This document shows, piece by piece, positions 1 to 7,701 of a stretch of 64,000 bases of DNA. The stretch is taken from contig JACPYS010000050.1 in NCBI GenBank assembly GCA_016195915.1, forward strand, positions 17,565 to 81,564, given 5' to 3'. Under the pieces are notes generated by a model. It saw nothing but the letters and a program-made list of their open reading frames with translations, was not told where the DNA came from and searched no databases. This DNA comes from Betaproteobacteria bacterium (GTDB lineage: Bacteria > Pseudomonadota > Gammaproteobacteria > Burkholderiales > SG8-39). How positions within the stretch are numbered: position 1 is the stretch's first letter; the number at the start of each line of letters is the position of its first letter. Made by a program: the position numbers and the translations under genes.

Positions 1-1085
1 CGCGGCGTGGTGAGGTTGTAGCAGGGCGTGTCGAAGCCGTTCGGGAATCCGGCCTGGCGCAGCAGTTCGCGCGCCTTTCTCGGATCGTAGGGGTAGGGCT
101 TCAGGCCCGGGTCGTAGCCGACCTCGCCTGGCCCCACCTCGACGTAACGCTGGCCTTGCCCGAACAGCACCGTCTTGATGATGGCGTCGACGTCGATCGC
201 ATGGGCCGCCGCCTGGCGCACGCGAACGTCGCGGAACGGGGAATTGGGCTGATGGGTGTTGAAGTTGAGGAACAGGTTGTTCCCCGACACGACGCTTACC
301 GTCTTGACGCCGGGGAGCTTCCTGAACTCCTCGATCATCGACAGCGGCACCGCGTCGATCCAGTCGACCGCGCCCGTCTTGAACGGCGCCACGCGCGTCA
401 GATCCTCGGGAATGATCTTGATGGTGAGGTTCTTCACCGCGGGCCGGTATTGCTTGTTCCAGTAACCGTCGAAGGCTTCGAGCTTCAGTTCGTCTTTCAC
501 CACGCGCGAGACGAACTTCCACGGGCCCGTTCCTACCGGTGCTTTGGCGAATCCGTCTTCGCCCACTTTTTCGTAATAGTTCTTCGGGATCGCCCAGAGC
601 TGCAGGTTTCCCGCGACGTACGCACCGTCGCCTTCCTTGAAGTGCAGCCGGAAATGATGCTCGTCGACGATCTCGAATCGCTCGACCGAGGCCTGCAGGT
701 GGGACCAGCGCGAAATCTTGGCATCGGCCAGCTTGCGCTGCGCGAATTCGAAATCGCGGCTCGTGAGCGCATCGCCGTTGTGGAACTTCACGCCCTTGCG
801 GATGCGGACGTCGATGATCGGCTTGCCGCCGGCGTCCTTGACCTCCCAGCTCTCGGCGAGCCAGTTCACGGTCTTCTGAGACGCATCCGGCCGCACCAGC
901 TGTTCGAACATCTGCCCCATGAAATAATGATCGACGCCCGCGGAGTACTTGACCGGATCCATCACGGTGGATTCGGCCGCGAACGCGGCGACCAGGGTGC
1001 CGGCCGCGGGTTTTTGCGCGAGCGCCGGAACGGCCGCGCAGGCTGCGAGGAGCGCAAGGCTCCGGACAATGAAATTGAGACGCAT
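1..1085 (-). CDS. Peptide/nickel-type ABC transporter substrate-binding protein (partial, C-terminus off the window)
   Basis: Periplasmic solute-binding protein of the SBP_bac_5 (DppA/OppA) class. It would capture a peptide or similar solute for an ABC importer lying outside the window. The frame stays open from the ATG at 1085 to the left edge, giving about 361 residues of a family that is usually 500-540. Residues 1-23 form a signal peptide (basic start, Leu/Ala-rich core, ALA-Q cleavage). The class pattern is visible in order: a 'VMDP' stretch, 'VKFHNGDALTSRDF', 'VGTGPWKF' and, at the edge, 'LLRQAGFPNGFDTP'. A GAGGGAAAT ribosome site precedes the ATG. It is divergent from the dehydratase gene at 1284. 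The substrate cannot be read from sequence. Confidence 0.88.
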   Translation of the reverse strand, partial: MRLNFIVRSLALLAACAAVPALAQKPAAGTLVAAFAAESTVMDPVKYSAGVDHYFMGQMFEQLVRPDASQKTVNWLAESWEVKDAGGKPIIDVRIRKGVKFHNGDALTSRDFEFAQRKLADAKISRWSHLQASVERFEIVDEHHFRLHFKEGDGAYVAGNLQLWAIPKNYYEKVGEDGFAKAPVGTGPWKFVSRVVKDELKLEAFDGYWNKQYRPAVKNLTIKIIPEDLTRVAPFKTGAVDWIDAVPLSMIEEFRKLPGVKTVSVVSGNNLFLNFNTHQPNSPFRDVRVRQAAAHAIDVDAIIKTVLFGQGQRYVEVGPGEVGYDPGLKPYPYDPRKARELLRQAGFPNGFDTPCYNLTTP

Positions 1086-1283
1086 GTAATTTCCCTCGCT
1101 CGTGTGGCCGTTCGATTCTGGGAGTGGTGGTGTTGAATGTCAACGAGGGCTGCGAAAGAGATCAGGCTCATCGGCGAGGCGGATTTCTCCGTCCTGTTTG
1201 ATGGCGATCAATAGGGCCCGTCGGCCACGTCCGATGATCTCGGTGCGCCGCCCCGATCGTGGAGCGGAGGGAGTGACACGCCG

Positions 1284-2798
1284 ATGATGAACGCCGCACA
1301 GTATCGCGACAGTCTCGCGAAACGCAAGCCGATGAAAATCTGGCTCGACGGGCAGATGCTCGCGAAACCGCTCGACCATCCTTACGTCAAGACGTCGATG
1401 AACAGCGTCGCGCTGACCTATGAACTGGCGCAGGACCCGCAGTTCAGGCAGGTCATGACCGCGACATCCGCCCTCACCGGCGAGACCATCAGCCGCTTCT
1501 GCCACCTGCATCAGAGTACGGACGACCTGATCAACAAGGTCCGCATGCAGCGCCTGCTCGGCCAGCGCTGCGGCACTTGTTTCCAGCGCTGCGTCGGACT
1601 GGATGCGTTGAACGCCGTGTTCGCGACCACCTTCGAGATGGACAGGAAACTCGGTACCGATTACCACCGGCGCTTCAGGAATTTCGCCGTTGCCATGGAG
1701 CGAAACGACTGGATCGTCGATGGCGCGATGACCGACGTGAAGGGCGATCGCAGCAAGCGCCCGGGCGCGCAAAAGGACAAGGACATCTACCTGCGCGTCG
1801 TCGAGCGGCGCGCCGATGGCGTGATCATCCGCGGCGCCAAGGCGCACCAGACGGGCGCCATCAACTCCCATCAGGTTCTCGTCATGCCGACCTCGTCGCT
1901 CAGGGAAGACGAGAAGGATTACGCCATCACCTGCGCCCTGCCCTCCGACGCTGAAGGGATCACCTACATCTACGGCCGCCAGTCCTGCGACGAGCGCAAG
2001 CTCGGCGGCGATGAAGCCTCCGACATCGATTCGGGCAGTTCCTGCTACGGCGGCCAGGAAGCGCTGATGATCTTCGAACACGTGTTCGTGCCCGACGAGA
2101 TGATCTTCATGAACGGCGAAACGGAGTTCGCGGGCATGCTGGTCGATCTCTTCGCGAGCTATCACCGCCAGAGCTACGGCGGCTGCAAGGTCGGAAACGG
2201 CGACGTGGCGATCGGCGCCGCGGCCGCGATTGCGGAATACAACGGGGTCGCGAAGGCATCGCATGTCAAGGACAAGATCGTAGAGATGAACCACCTCAAC
2301 GAGACATTGTTCTCGTGCGGCATCGCATGTTCCGCCAATGGCACGAAACTGCCCGCGGGCAATTTTTTTGTCGATGCGCTCCTCGCCAACGTGTGCAAGC
2401 AGAACGTGACGCGTCTTCCTTACGAGATCGCCCGCATCCTGCAGGACATCGCGGGCGGGCTCATGGTCACACTGCCTTCGGCCAGGGACTGGCTCAACCC
2501 GCAGACCGGCGAATTGCTCAAGAAGTACCTCGCCGGCGCCGACGGCATGAGCACCTACGAGCGCGTGCGCATGCTCCGGCTGATCGAGAACCTGACCATG
2601 GGACGCGGTGCGGTCGCCTACCTGAGCGAATCCATGCACGGCGCGGGTTCGCCGCAGGCGCAGCGCGTCCTCATCGGCCGCCTTGCCAAGGTCGAGGAAA
2701 AGAAAGTGTATGCACGCGCCCTCGCGTTCAACAACAACCTCGAGAGCGTCGAAGCCGCGATCCGCGCGGTGCTGGAGAAGGTGCGCGCGGCCGGGTAG
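1284..2798 (+). CDS. abfD: 4-hydroxybutyryl-CoA dehydratase / vinylacetyl-CoA isomerase family flavoprotein
   Basis: Member of the HpaB/AbfD flavoprotein family. AbfD dehydrates 4-hydroxybutyryl-CoA to crotonyl-CoA by a radical mechanism using FAD and an unusual [4Fe-4S] cluster. In Clostridium AbfD the cluster ligands are Cys99, Cys103, His292 and Cys299. Here Cys99 and Cys103 occur in 'RCGTCFQRC', and His294 and Cys301 keep the His-x6-Cys spacing in 'YHRQSYGGC'. The 504-residue length fits the family. These ligands separate it from the HpaB monooxygenases, which lack them. A GGAGGGAG site lies about 12 bases before the ATGATG start. It stands alone, divergent from a transporter gene. The exact CoA substrate is inferred from the cluster ligands only. 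Confidence 0.82.
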   Translation: MMNAAQYRDSLAKRKPMKIWLDGQMLAKPLDHPYVKTSMNSVALTYELAQDPQFRQVMTATSALTGETISRFCHLHQSTDDLINKVRMQRLLGQRCGTCFQRCVGLDALNAVFATTFEMDRKLGTDYHRRFRNFAVAMERNDWIVDGAMTDVKGDRSKRPGAQKDKDIYLRVVERRADGVIIRGAKAHQTGAINSHQVLVMPTSSLREDEKDYAITCALPSDAEGITYIYGRQSCDERKLGGDEASDIDSGSSCYGGQEALMIFEHVFVPDEMIFMNGETEFAGMLVDLFASYHRQSYGGCKVGNGDVAIGAAAAIAEYNGVAKASHVKDKIVEMNHLNETLFSCGIACSANGTKLPAGNFFVDALLANVCKQNVTRLPYEIARILQDIAGGLMVTLPSARDWLNPQTGELLKKYLAGADGMSTYERVRMLRLIENLTMGRGAVAYLSESMHGAGSPQAQRVLIGRLAKVEEKKVYARALAFNNNLESVEAAIRAVLEKVRAAG

Positions 2799-2888
2799 CG
2801 ACCCGGCAGGCGCGAATCGCGCCGTTATTCGGCGTACAATCTTTGCACCGAATATCTCAAGCCGCAGGTCGAGAAATCGAACCACACC

Positions 2889-3416
2889 ATGTCAGCCATT
2901 CTCGAAGTCATCGAGCAGCCGTTGAGCCGTGAGGCTCTGGCGCAACGCTTTCGCGACCTGTGCGAAGACCCGCGCTTTGCCAATTTGCCTGGAAAAATTG
3001 AACTGGATTCCTGGGGAAGAATCATCATGAGCCCGGCGAGCAATCAGCATGGACTACTGCAAGCCAGGCTCGTCGAATTACTGCGGCGATCTCTGGGGGG
3101 AGCCGCGTTCGTGGAAGCGTCCATCAGCACGAACCCGGATTTGCGCGTGGCCGACGTCGCCTGGGCCTCCGACGAGTTCATGCGAGCGCACGGGCGGGAA
3201 TCACCGTTCATGGTCGCGCCTGAAATTTGCATCGAAGTGGCATCGCCATCCAACTCCGCGCGGGAGCTGCAGGAAAAGGTCGCCGCCTATCTGGAAGTCG
3301 GGGCAACGGAAGCATGGATCGTTTATCCACGGACCAAACGCATCGAGTTCTTCGGAGCGGCGGGTCCGCTGGCGCGCACGGCGTTCGCGTTGGATCTCGA
3401 TCGGCTTTTCGATTGA
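2889..3416 (+). CDS. Uma2 family (DUF820) putative endonuclease
   Basis: A 175-residue protein of the Uma2/DUF820 family, which has a PD-(D/E)XK nuclease fold. The family's cellular role is not established. The core is visible: 'SPASNQHG' near residue 48, 'PDLRVADVAW' at 83-92 with candidate Asp89, 'PEICIEVASPSN' at 111-122 with candidate Glu116, then 'LQEKVAAYLEVGATEAWIVYP', which supplies the usual Lys region and the closing strand. Upstream, 2809-2823 contains a short G+C-rich inverted repeat (GGCGCGA-a-TCGCGCC). No partner gene is apparent; the next gene downstream is an FmdB zinc ribbon. These genes are often multicopy, so the neighbourhood says little about function. Confidence 0.85.
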   Translation: MSAILEVIEQPLSREALAQRFRDLCEDPRFANLPGKIELDSWGRIIMSPASNQHGLLQARLVELLRRSLGGAAFVEASISTNPDLRVADVAWASDEFMRAHGRESPFMVAPEICIEVASPSNSARELQEKVAAYLEVGATEAWIVYPRTKRIEFFGAAGPLARTAFALDLDRLFD

Positions 3417-3492
3417 TCCGTTTCCGTCTTCGGTACGCGCGGTTTTTTGTTCAAATCGCCTAGAATCCGCCTTTTTACCCCACGGAGAAACC

Positions 3493-3720
3493 ATGCCCAT
3501 CTTCGAATACCAGTGCGCTTCCTGTAACAACGAATTCGAGACGCTGGTGCGCAGCTCGGGGCCGCAACCCGAATGTCCCGAGTGCAACAGCACCGATCTG
3601 CGCAAGAAGCTGTCGTCGTTTGCAGCCGTCACTGGCTCGGCGCAGTCGCAACAGTCGCTACCCGCGCCATGCGGATCTTGCGGACATCCCGACGGTCCCG
3701 GGGCCTGCGCGTTGAACTGA
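3493..3720 (+). CDS. FmdB-type zinc-ribbon regulatory protein
   Basis: Small 75-residue zinc-ribbon protein of the FmdB family, found widely in bacteria and assumed to be regulatory. Two CxxC pairs are visible: Cys8/Cys11 in 'YQCASC' and Cys28/Cys31 in 'ECPEC'. The family's opening 'MPIFEYQC' is exact and supports the ATG chosen. The tail carries a further Cys-Gly cluster ('CGSCGHPDGPGAC'), typical of short FmdB proteins. A CGGAGAAACC ribosome site precedes the start. A second, longer FmdB relative lies at 49931. The ChaN-like gene starts 14 bases downstream, so the two are probably co-transcribed. Confidence 0.86.
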   Translation: MPIFEYQCASCNNEFETLVRSSGPQPECPECNSTDLRKKLSSFAAVTGSAQSQQSLPAPCGSCGHPDGPGACALN

Positions 3721-3734
3721 CGCCGGCCGCGCGC

Positions 3735-4958
3735 GTGCGCGCATTCACTGCGATACTGCGTTTCGCGCTTGCGTTCGGCGCGATGATGTTGCCGCTCGCT
3801 GCCTTCGCGCAGGGTGAACACCGGCCCGTCCCCGGGGCCTCTGCGCAAACTTGCCTCGTTCCAGGCGCGTGGCACCGCATCGGGGAGGGCGCACCGCGCC
3901 CGTTGTCGGGTGCCGAAGCGCTCGCGCTCGCATCGGACCGCGACATCGTCCTGCTGGGCGAGAAGCACGACGAATACGACCACCACGCGTGGCAGCTGCA
4001 GACGCTTGCGGCCTTGTACGCGCTGCGTCCGCAGATGGTGATCGGTTTCGAGGCGTTTCCGCGGCGCGCGCAGGCGGTGCTCGACCAGTGGGTCGCGGGC
4101 GAGCTGAGCGAAGCGCAGTTTCTCGCGCGCAGCGAGTGGGACAAGGTCTGGAGCCTGTCGTCGCGGCTCTACATGCCGCTGTTTCAATTCGCGCGCATCA
4201 ACCGCATCCCGATGGTCGCGCTCAACGTCGACCGCGAACTGACGCAGCAGATCACGCAACAAGGCTGGGATGGCGTCCCGGCGGAGCGCAGGGAAGGCGT
4301 GTCGCGGCCCGCGCAGGCTTCGCAGGCCTACCGGGACACGCTGTTCGAAATCTACAAGGAGCACCCGCGCGCCAAGGAAAAGACGGGCGAGGTCAGGCCG
4401 ACCGATCCCGATTTTCTCCATTTCGTCGACTCGCAGACGACCTGGGATCGGGCAATGGCCGAGGCGCTTGCGCGCCGCCTGCGCGTTGCGCCGGGAAACG
4501 TGCGGCCGGTCGCCATCGGCATCCTGGGCGCGGGCCACGTCCGCAACGGCCATGGCGTGCCGTACCAGCTGCGCGACCTCGGGGTTTCCAGCATCGCGAC
4601 GCTCGTGCCTGTGGAAGCGGCGGACGGCTGCAAGCTGCTCACGGCCGGATTCGCCGACGCGGTGTTCGCGCTACCCACGATGCCGCAGGAGGCGCCGCGC
4701 AAGCCGCGCCTGGGCATCAGCCTGCAGCGAACCGACAAGGGGATCGAGGTCATCGAAGTCATCGACGGCAGCCTCGCCGAATCGACCGGAATACGCAAAG
4801 GCGACGCGATCGTGTCGGTCGCGGGTGCTGTCGTGACGCAGATCGGTAGCGTAACGGCCGCGGTGCGTTCGCAACCGGCAGGAACCTGGTTGCCGATGAC
4901 CGTTCGCCGCGAGGGGACGACGCACGAGCTGATGGTGAAGTTTCCGCCGCAATCGTGA
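3735..4958 (+). CDS. ChaN family (haem-binding) protein with C-terminal PDZ domain
   Basis: Exported protein with a ChaN domain (Tiki/EreA-like fold; Campylobacter ChaN binds haem) followed by a PDZ domain. From the chosen GTG start, residues 1-27 form a clean signal peptide ending 'AAFAQG'. The frame is open further upstream to an ATG at 3669, which would overlap fmdB and add a basic leader. ChaN hallmarks follow: 'VLLGEKHDEYDHHAWQ' and 'VIGFEAFPRRAQ', then 'GILGAGHVRNGHGVP' near the domain end. The last 100 residues ('RLGISLQ', 'GIRKGDAIVSVAG') form the PDZ domain. The stop overlaps the peptidase start by GTGA, implying translational coupling. The start is uncertain because neither candidate has a good ribosome site. 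Confidence 0.82.
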   Translation: MRAFTAILRFALAFGAMMLPLAAFAQGEHRPVPGASAQTCLVPGAWHRIGEGAPRPLSGAEALALASDRDIVLLGEKHDEYDHHAWQLQTLAALYALRPQMVIGFEAFPRRAQAVLDQWVAGELSEAQFLARSEWDKVWSLSSRLYMPLFQFARINRIPMVALNVDRELTQQITQQGWDGVPAERREGVSRPAQASQAYRDTLFEIYKEHPRAKEKTGEVRPTDPDFLHFVDSQTTWDRAMAEALARRLRVAPGNVRPVAIGILGAGHVRNGHGVPYQLRDLGVSSIATLVPVEAADGCKLLTAGFADAVFALPTMPQEAPRKPRLGISLQRTDKGIEVIEVIDGSLAESTGIRKGDAIVSVAGAVVTQIGSVTAAVRSQPAGTWLPMTVRREGTTHELMVKFPPQS

Positions 4959-6994
4959 AACCGCTGTCGCGCCTCGCGTTCGTCTTCGCGATCGCGCTCC
5001 CCGCCTCGGGATTGCATGCGCAGATCCCGCGGCTCGAGCTGGAGCTGCGGCTCGAACCGGCCTCGCGTGTTTTCCAGGCGGTGGCGCAGTTCGAAATTTC
5101 CGATCGCGACGGTTTTCTGCTACACCGTTCGCTCGAGGTGCGGCGCGCCGCCATTGCAGGTGAAACCGTGGTGCCGCAGCGCGCCGGCCGGCATGGTGAG
5201 TCGGTCCTCTGGCGCGTCGGCGCCCCAAAGGGCGCGCGCGTGCGAATCGAGTACGGCGGCACGCTGCCTGAATTGGACCGCGCGCTCGACGCTCGCGGCG
5301 TGCTCGGCGCGAAACCGCCGATGGCTTCGGACGAGGGGAGCTATCTGCCCGCCTCGGGCGACTGGTATCCACGTTCCGCGACGCTGTTCACCTATCGCGT
5401 GAGCCTTTCGCTTCCGGCCAGCCAACGCGGATTGGTCGCGGGGCGCCTGGTGTCGGAGTCGCTGCCGCAGGGCAGCGCCGGGCGGTACGCGGCCGTGTTC
5501 GAGTTCGATCATCCTGCCGACGGAATCGATCTCCTGGCCGGGCCGTACGTGGTGCGCGAGCGGATGGTCGCACGTGAAGGCGCGGCGCCGTTGCGGCTGA
5601 GAACCTATTTCGCACCGGCCGTCGATGCACTTTCGGACGCGTACCTCGAGGACAGCCGGCGCTACATCGAGCTCTACACGCAGCGCATCGGCGCCTATCC
5701 GCATACCGAATTTTCCGTCGTCTCGAGCCCGCTGCCGACGGGTTTCGGCATGCCGACCATGACCTACCTCGGAGAGTCGGTGCTCAAGCTTGCGTTCATC
5801 CGCGCGACCTCGCTCGGGCACGAGGTGCTTCATAACTGGTGGGGCAACGGCGTGTTTGCCGAGCTCTCGCGCGGCAACTGGTCCGAGGGCCTGACGACGT
5901 TCATGGCCGACTACCACTACAAGGAACGGGAATCGGCCGACGCTGCGCGCGAAACGCGCCTCGCCTGGCTGCGCGATTTCGCTGCGCTGCCCCGCGACGC
6001 ACACTCACCGCTCGCTTCCTTTCGCTCGCGCACGCACGGCGCGGCGGCCGCGCTCGGCTACGGCAAGGCCGCGATGGTGTTCTTCATGCTGCGCGACCTG
6101 ATTGGCGAACCGGCATTCGAGCGGGGCGCGCGCCTCCTCTGGGAATCACGGCAGTTCCGGTTCGCCTCCTGGGACGATCTGCGCTCTGCCTTCGAGCAGG
6201 CATCGGGGCGTTCGCTGCAACCTTTCTTTGCGCAGTGGATCGAACGCGCGGGAGGGCCGCGGCTGCGAGTTGTGAAGGCCGAACTGCGCGATGGAAAGCA
6301 TCTCGAACTCGACATTGAACAGTCCGCGCCGGCCTACGCCTTGTGCGTCCCGATCGAAATCGTCGCCCCCGATCGTTCCGAGACCCGGTGGGTCGACATC
6401 CAGGGCGAGCGAACCGCCGTGACGCTCGATCTCGCGTGGCAGCCGCAGGGCGTGCGTCTCGATCCCGAACTTCGGTTGTGGCGTGTGCTCGATGCCGAAC
6501 AGCTTCCGCCCATCCTGCGGCGCTGGATTCTCGCGCGTTCTCCGCGCCTGGTGCTCGCATCGGAGGCGGCGGACGTTCGCGTTGCGGCCGCGTCGCTGGC
6601 CAAGGGCTTTTTCGAACGCGCACCGCAGGTGCTCGAAGCGGCTGGTCTGGCGGAAGGATCGGAACCCGCGCTGCTCGTGGGCCGGCATGCCGAGATCGAC
6701 GCAGCGCTCGCGCGCCTCGGCTTGCCGCCTCGCCCCGCGCGCCTGGCAGGCCGTGGCACCGCCCAGGTGTGGACCGTGTGGACGGCGCACGACCGGGAAA
6801 ACGACCGCGTTCCGCTCGCCGTGGTTTCGGCGCGCGACGCCGAAGCGCTGCGCCAGATCGCGCGCGCGCTGCCGCACTATGGCGCCCGGAGCTATCTGGC
6901 GTTCGAGGGCGCGCGCGCGATCGAAACCGGAGTGTGGTCCGCGCCCGGGCGGCTGATTCAGGTCACAGCCCGACCGGGCGCGATTTCCCGGTGA
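4955..6994 (+). CDS. M1-like (gluzincin) metallopeptidase, exported
   Basis: A 679-residue secreted metallopeptidase. The signal peptide covers about residues 1-22 ('LPASGLHAQ'). The zinc site is 'HEVLHNWWGN' (His289, Glu290, His293), with the third ligand Glu311 in 'NWSEG', 18 residues after the second His. That is one shorter than the usual HExxH-x18-E of family M1. The region 'PLPTGFGMPTMTYLG' occupies the place of the exopeptidase GxMEN motif but does not match it, so aminopeptidase activity is doubtful. About 250 residues follow the catalytic domain. The GTG start overlaps the ChaN-PDZ stop by four bases, so the two exported proteins probably work together, perhaps on periplasmic or haem-protein substrates. 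Confidence 0.82.
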   Translation: MKPLSRLAFVFAIALPASGLHAQIPRLELELRLEPASRVFQAVAQFEISDRDGFLLHRSLEVRRAAIAGETVVPQRAGRHGESVLWRVGAPKGARVRIEYGGTLPELDRALDARGVLGAKPPMASDEGSYLPASGDWYPRSATLFTYRVSLSLPASQRGLVAGRLVSESLPQGSAGRYAAVFEFDHPADGIDLLAGPYVVRERMVAREGAAPLRLRTYFAPAVDALSDAYLEDSRRYIELYTQRIGAYPHTEFSVVSSPLPTGFGMPTMTYLGESVLKLAFIRATSLGHEVLHNWWGNGVFAELSRGNWSEGLTTFMADYHYKERESADAARETRLAWLRDFAALPRDAHSPLASFRSRTHGAAAALGYGKAAMVFFMLRDLIGEPAFERGARLLWESRQFRFASWDDLRSAFEQASGRSLQPFFAQWIERAGGPRLRVVKAELRDGKHLELDIEQSAPAYALCVPIEIVAPDRSETRWVDIQGERTAVTLDLAWQPQGVRLDPELRLWRVLDAEQLPPILRRWILARSPRLVLASEAADVRVAAASLAKGFFERAPQVLEAAGLAEGSEPALLVGRHAEIDAALARLGLPPRPARLAGRGTAQVWTVWTAHDRENDRVPLAVVSARDAEALRQIARALPHYGARSYLAFEGARAIETGVWSAPGRLIQVTARPGAISR

Positions 6995-7017
6995 AATGGC
7001 GCGGCCCTTGGTATCAT

Positions 7018-7035
7018 AATGAACGATCGTTCATT
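7018..7035. promoter_or_regulatory. Perfect 18-bp palindromic operator before the corrinoid operon
   Basis: AATGAACGATCGTTCATT is its own reverse complement. It ends 14 bases before the first codon of the corrinoid protein gene and overlaps a -10-like CATAAT (7015-7020). Size and symmetry are typical of a dimeric TetR-class operator, so repression until a ligand appears is the likely logic. No regulator gene is encoded nearby. Confidence 0.6.
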
Positions 7036-7049
7036 TCTTGAGGTAGCCC

Positions 7050-7697
7050 ATGAGCCAGGATGACGAAAAGCGGCTGGTCGATATGATGGCCGACATGAAC
7101 GAGGAGGAGGCGCTGGCGCTGGCGCGCGCGATGCTCGAGCGCGGGTTCAGTCCCTTGCGCGTGCTCGAACTGTGCCGCGAAGCGATGGACCTCGTGGGCA
7201 AGCGCTTCGAAAAGGGCGAGTATTTTCTACCCGAGCTGATCCTCGCCGGCGAGATGCTCGAGCAGGTCGGCGCGATGGCCAAGCCGCTGATCAGGACGGC
7301 GCCCGGCGCCGCCCCGCAGACGCTCGGCCGCGTGCTGATCGGCACCGTGCACGGAGACCTGCACGACATCGGCAAGAACATCGTCACCTTCATGCTCGAC
7401 ATCAATTCCTTCGAGGTGAAGGACATCGGCATCGACGTGCCGGTGGAGAAGTTCATCGAGGTGATCCGCGAATTCAAACCGCAGGTGCTGGGCCTGAGCG
7501 GGTTTCTCACGCTGGCATTCGAATCGATGAAGGAAACCATTGCCGCAATCGAGGCCGCCGGGCTGCGCGGCGATATGAAGATCATGATCGGCGGCGGTCA
7601 GGTGGACGAACGGGTGCGCGCCTACACCGGGGCCGACGCCTTCGGCAACAACGCGATGGCGGCGGTTGCGCTGTGCCGCAACTGGACCGGAGGCTGA
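7050..7697 (+). CDS. Corrinoid (cobalamin-binding) protein of a methyltransferase system
   Basis: Cytoplasmic methyl carrier of 215 residues, related to MtaC/MtbC and the B12 module of MetH. An N-terminal helical cap (about residues 1-85, 'MLERGFSPLRVLELCREAMDLVG') precedes a Rossmann-like B12 domain. The signature D-x-H-x-x-G is present as 'GDLHDIGKN', with His105 as the expected lower cobalt ligand. It is followed by 'LGLSGFLT' and 'IMIGGGQV', which contact the nucleotide tail. A TTGAGGTAG ribosome site precedes the ATG. It is the first gene of a five-gene operon, four bases before the methyltransferase, and would shuttle the methyl group between the two methyltransferases of the operon. 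Confidence 0.93.
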   Translation: MSQDDEKRLVDMMADMNEEEALALARAMLERGFSPLRVLELCREAMDLVGKRFEKGEYFLPELILAGEMLEQVGAMAKPLIRTAPGAAPQTLGRVLIGTVHGDLHDIGKNIVTFMLDINSFEVKDIGIDVPVEKFIEVIREFKPQVLGLSGFLTLAFESMKETIAAIEAAGLRGDMKIMIGGGQVDERVRAYTGADAFGNNAMAAVALCRNWTGG

Positions 7698-7701
7698 CGT
7701 C

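Noticed and set aside
2809..2823. GGCGCGAATCGCGCC as a terminator after the dehydratase gene
   Set aside because: The loop would be a single base and no U-tract follows.
1140..2885. Long minus-strand frame opposite the dehydratase gene
   Set aside because: It is antisense to a gene with clear cluster-ligand motifs; its sequence has the Arg/His/Asp-rich look of a GC-rich shadow frame and no domain.
3201..4553. Minus-strand frame of 450 codons across the FmdB and ChaN genes
   Set aside because: Shadow of the plus-strand genes; no motif and a composition dominated by Arg, Ala and His.
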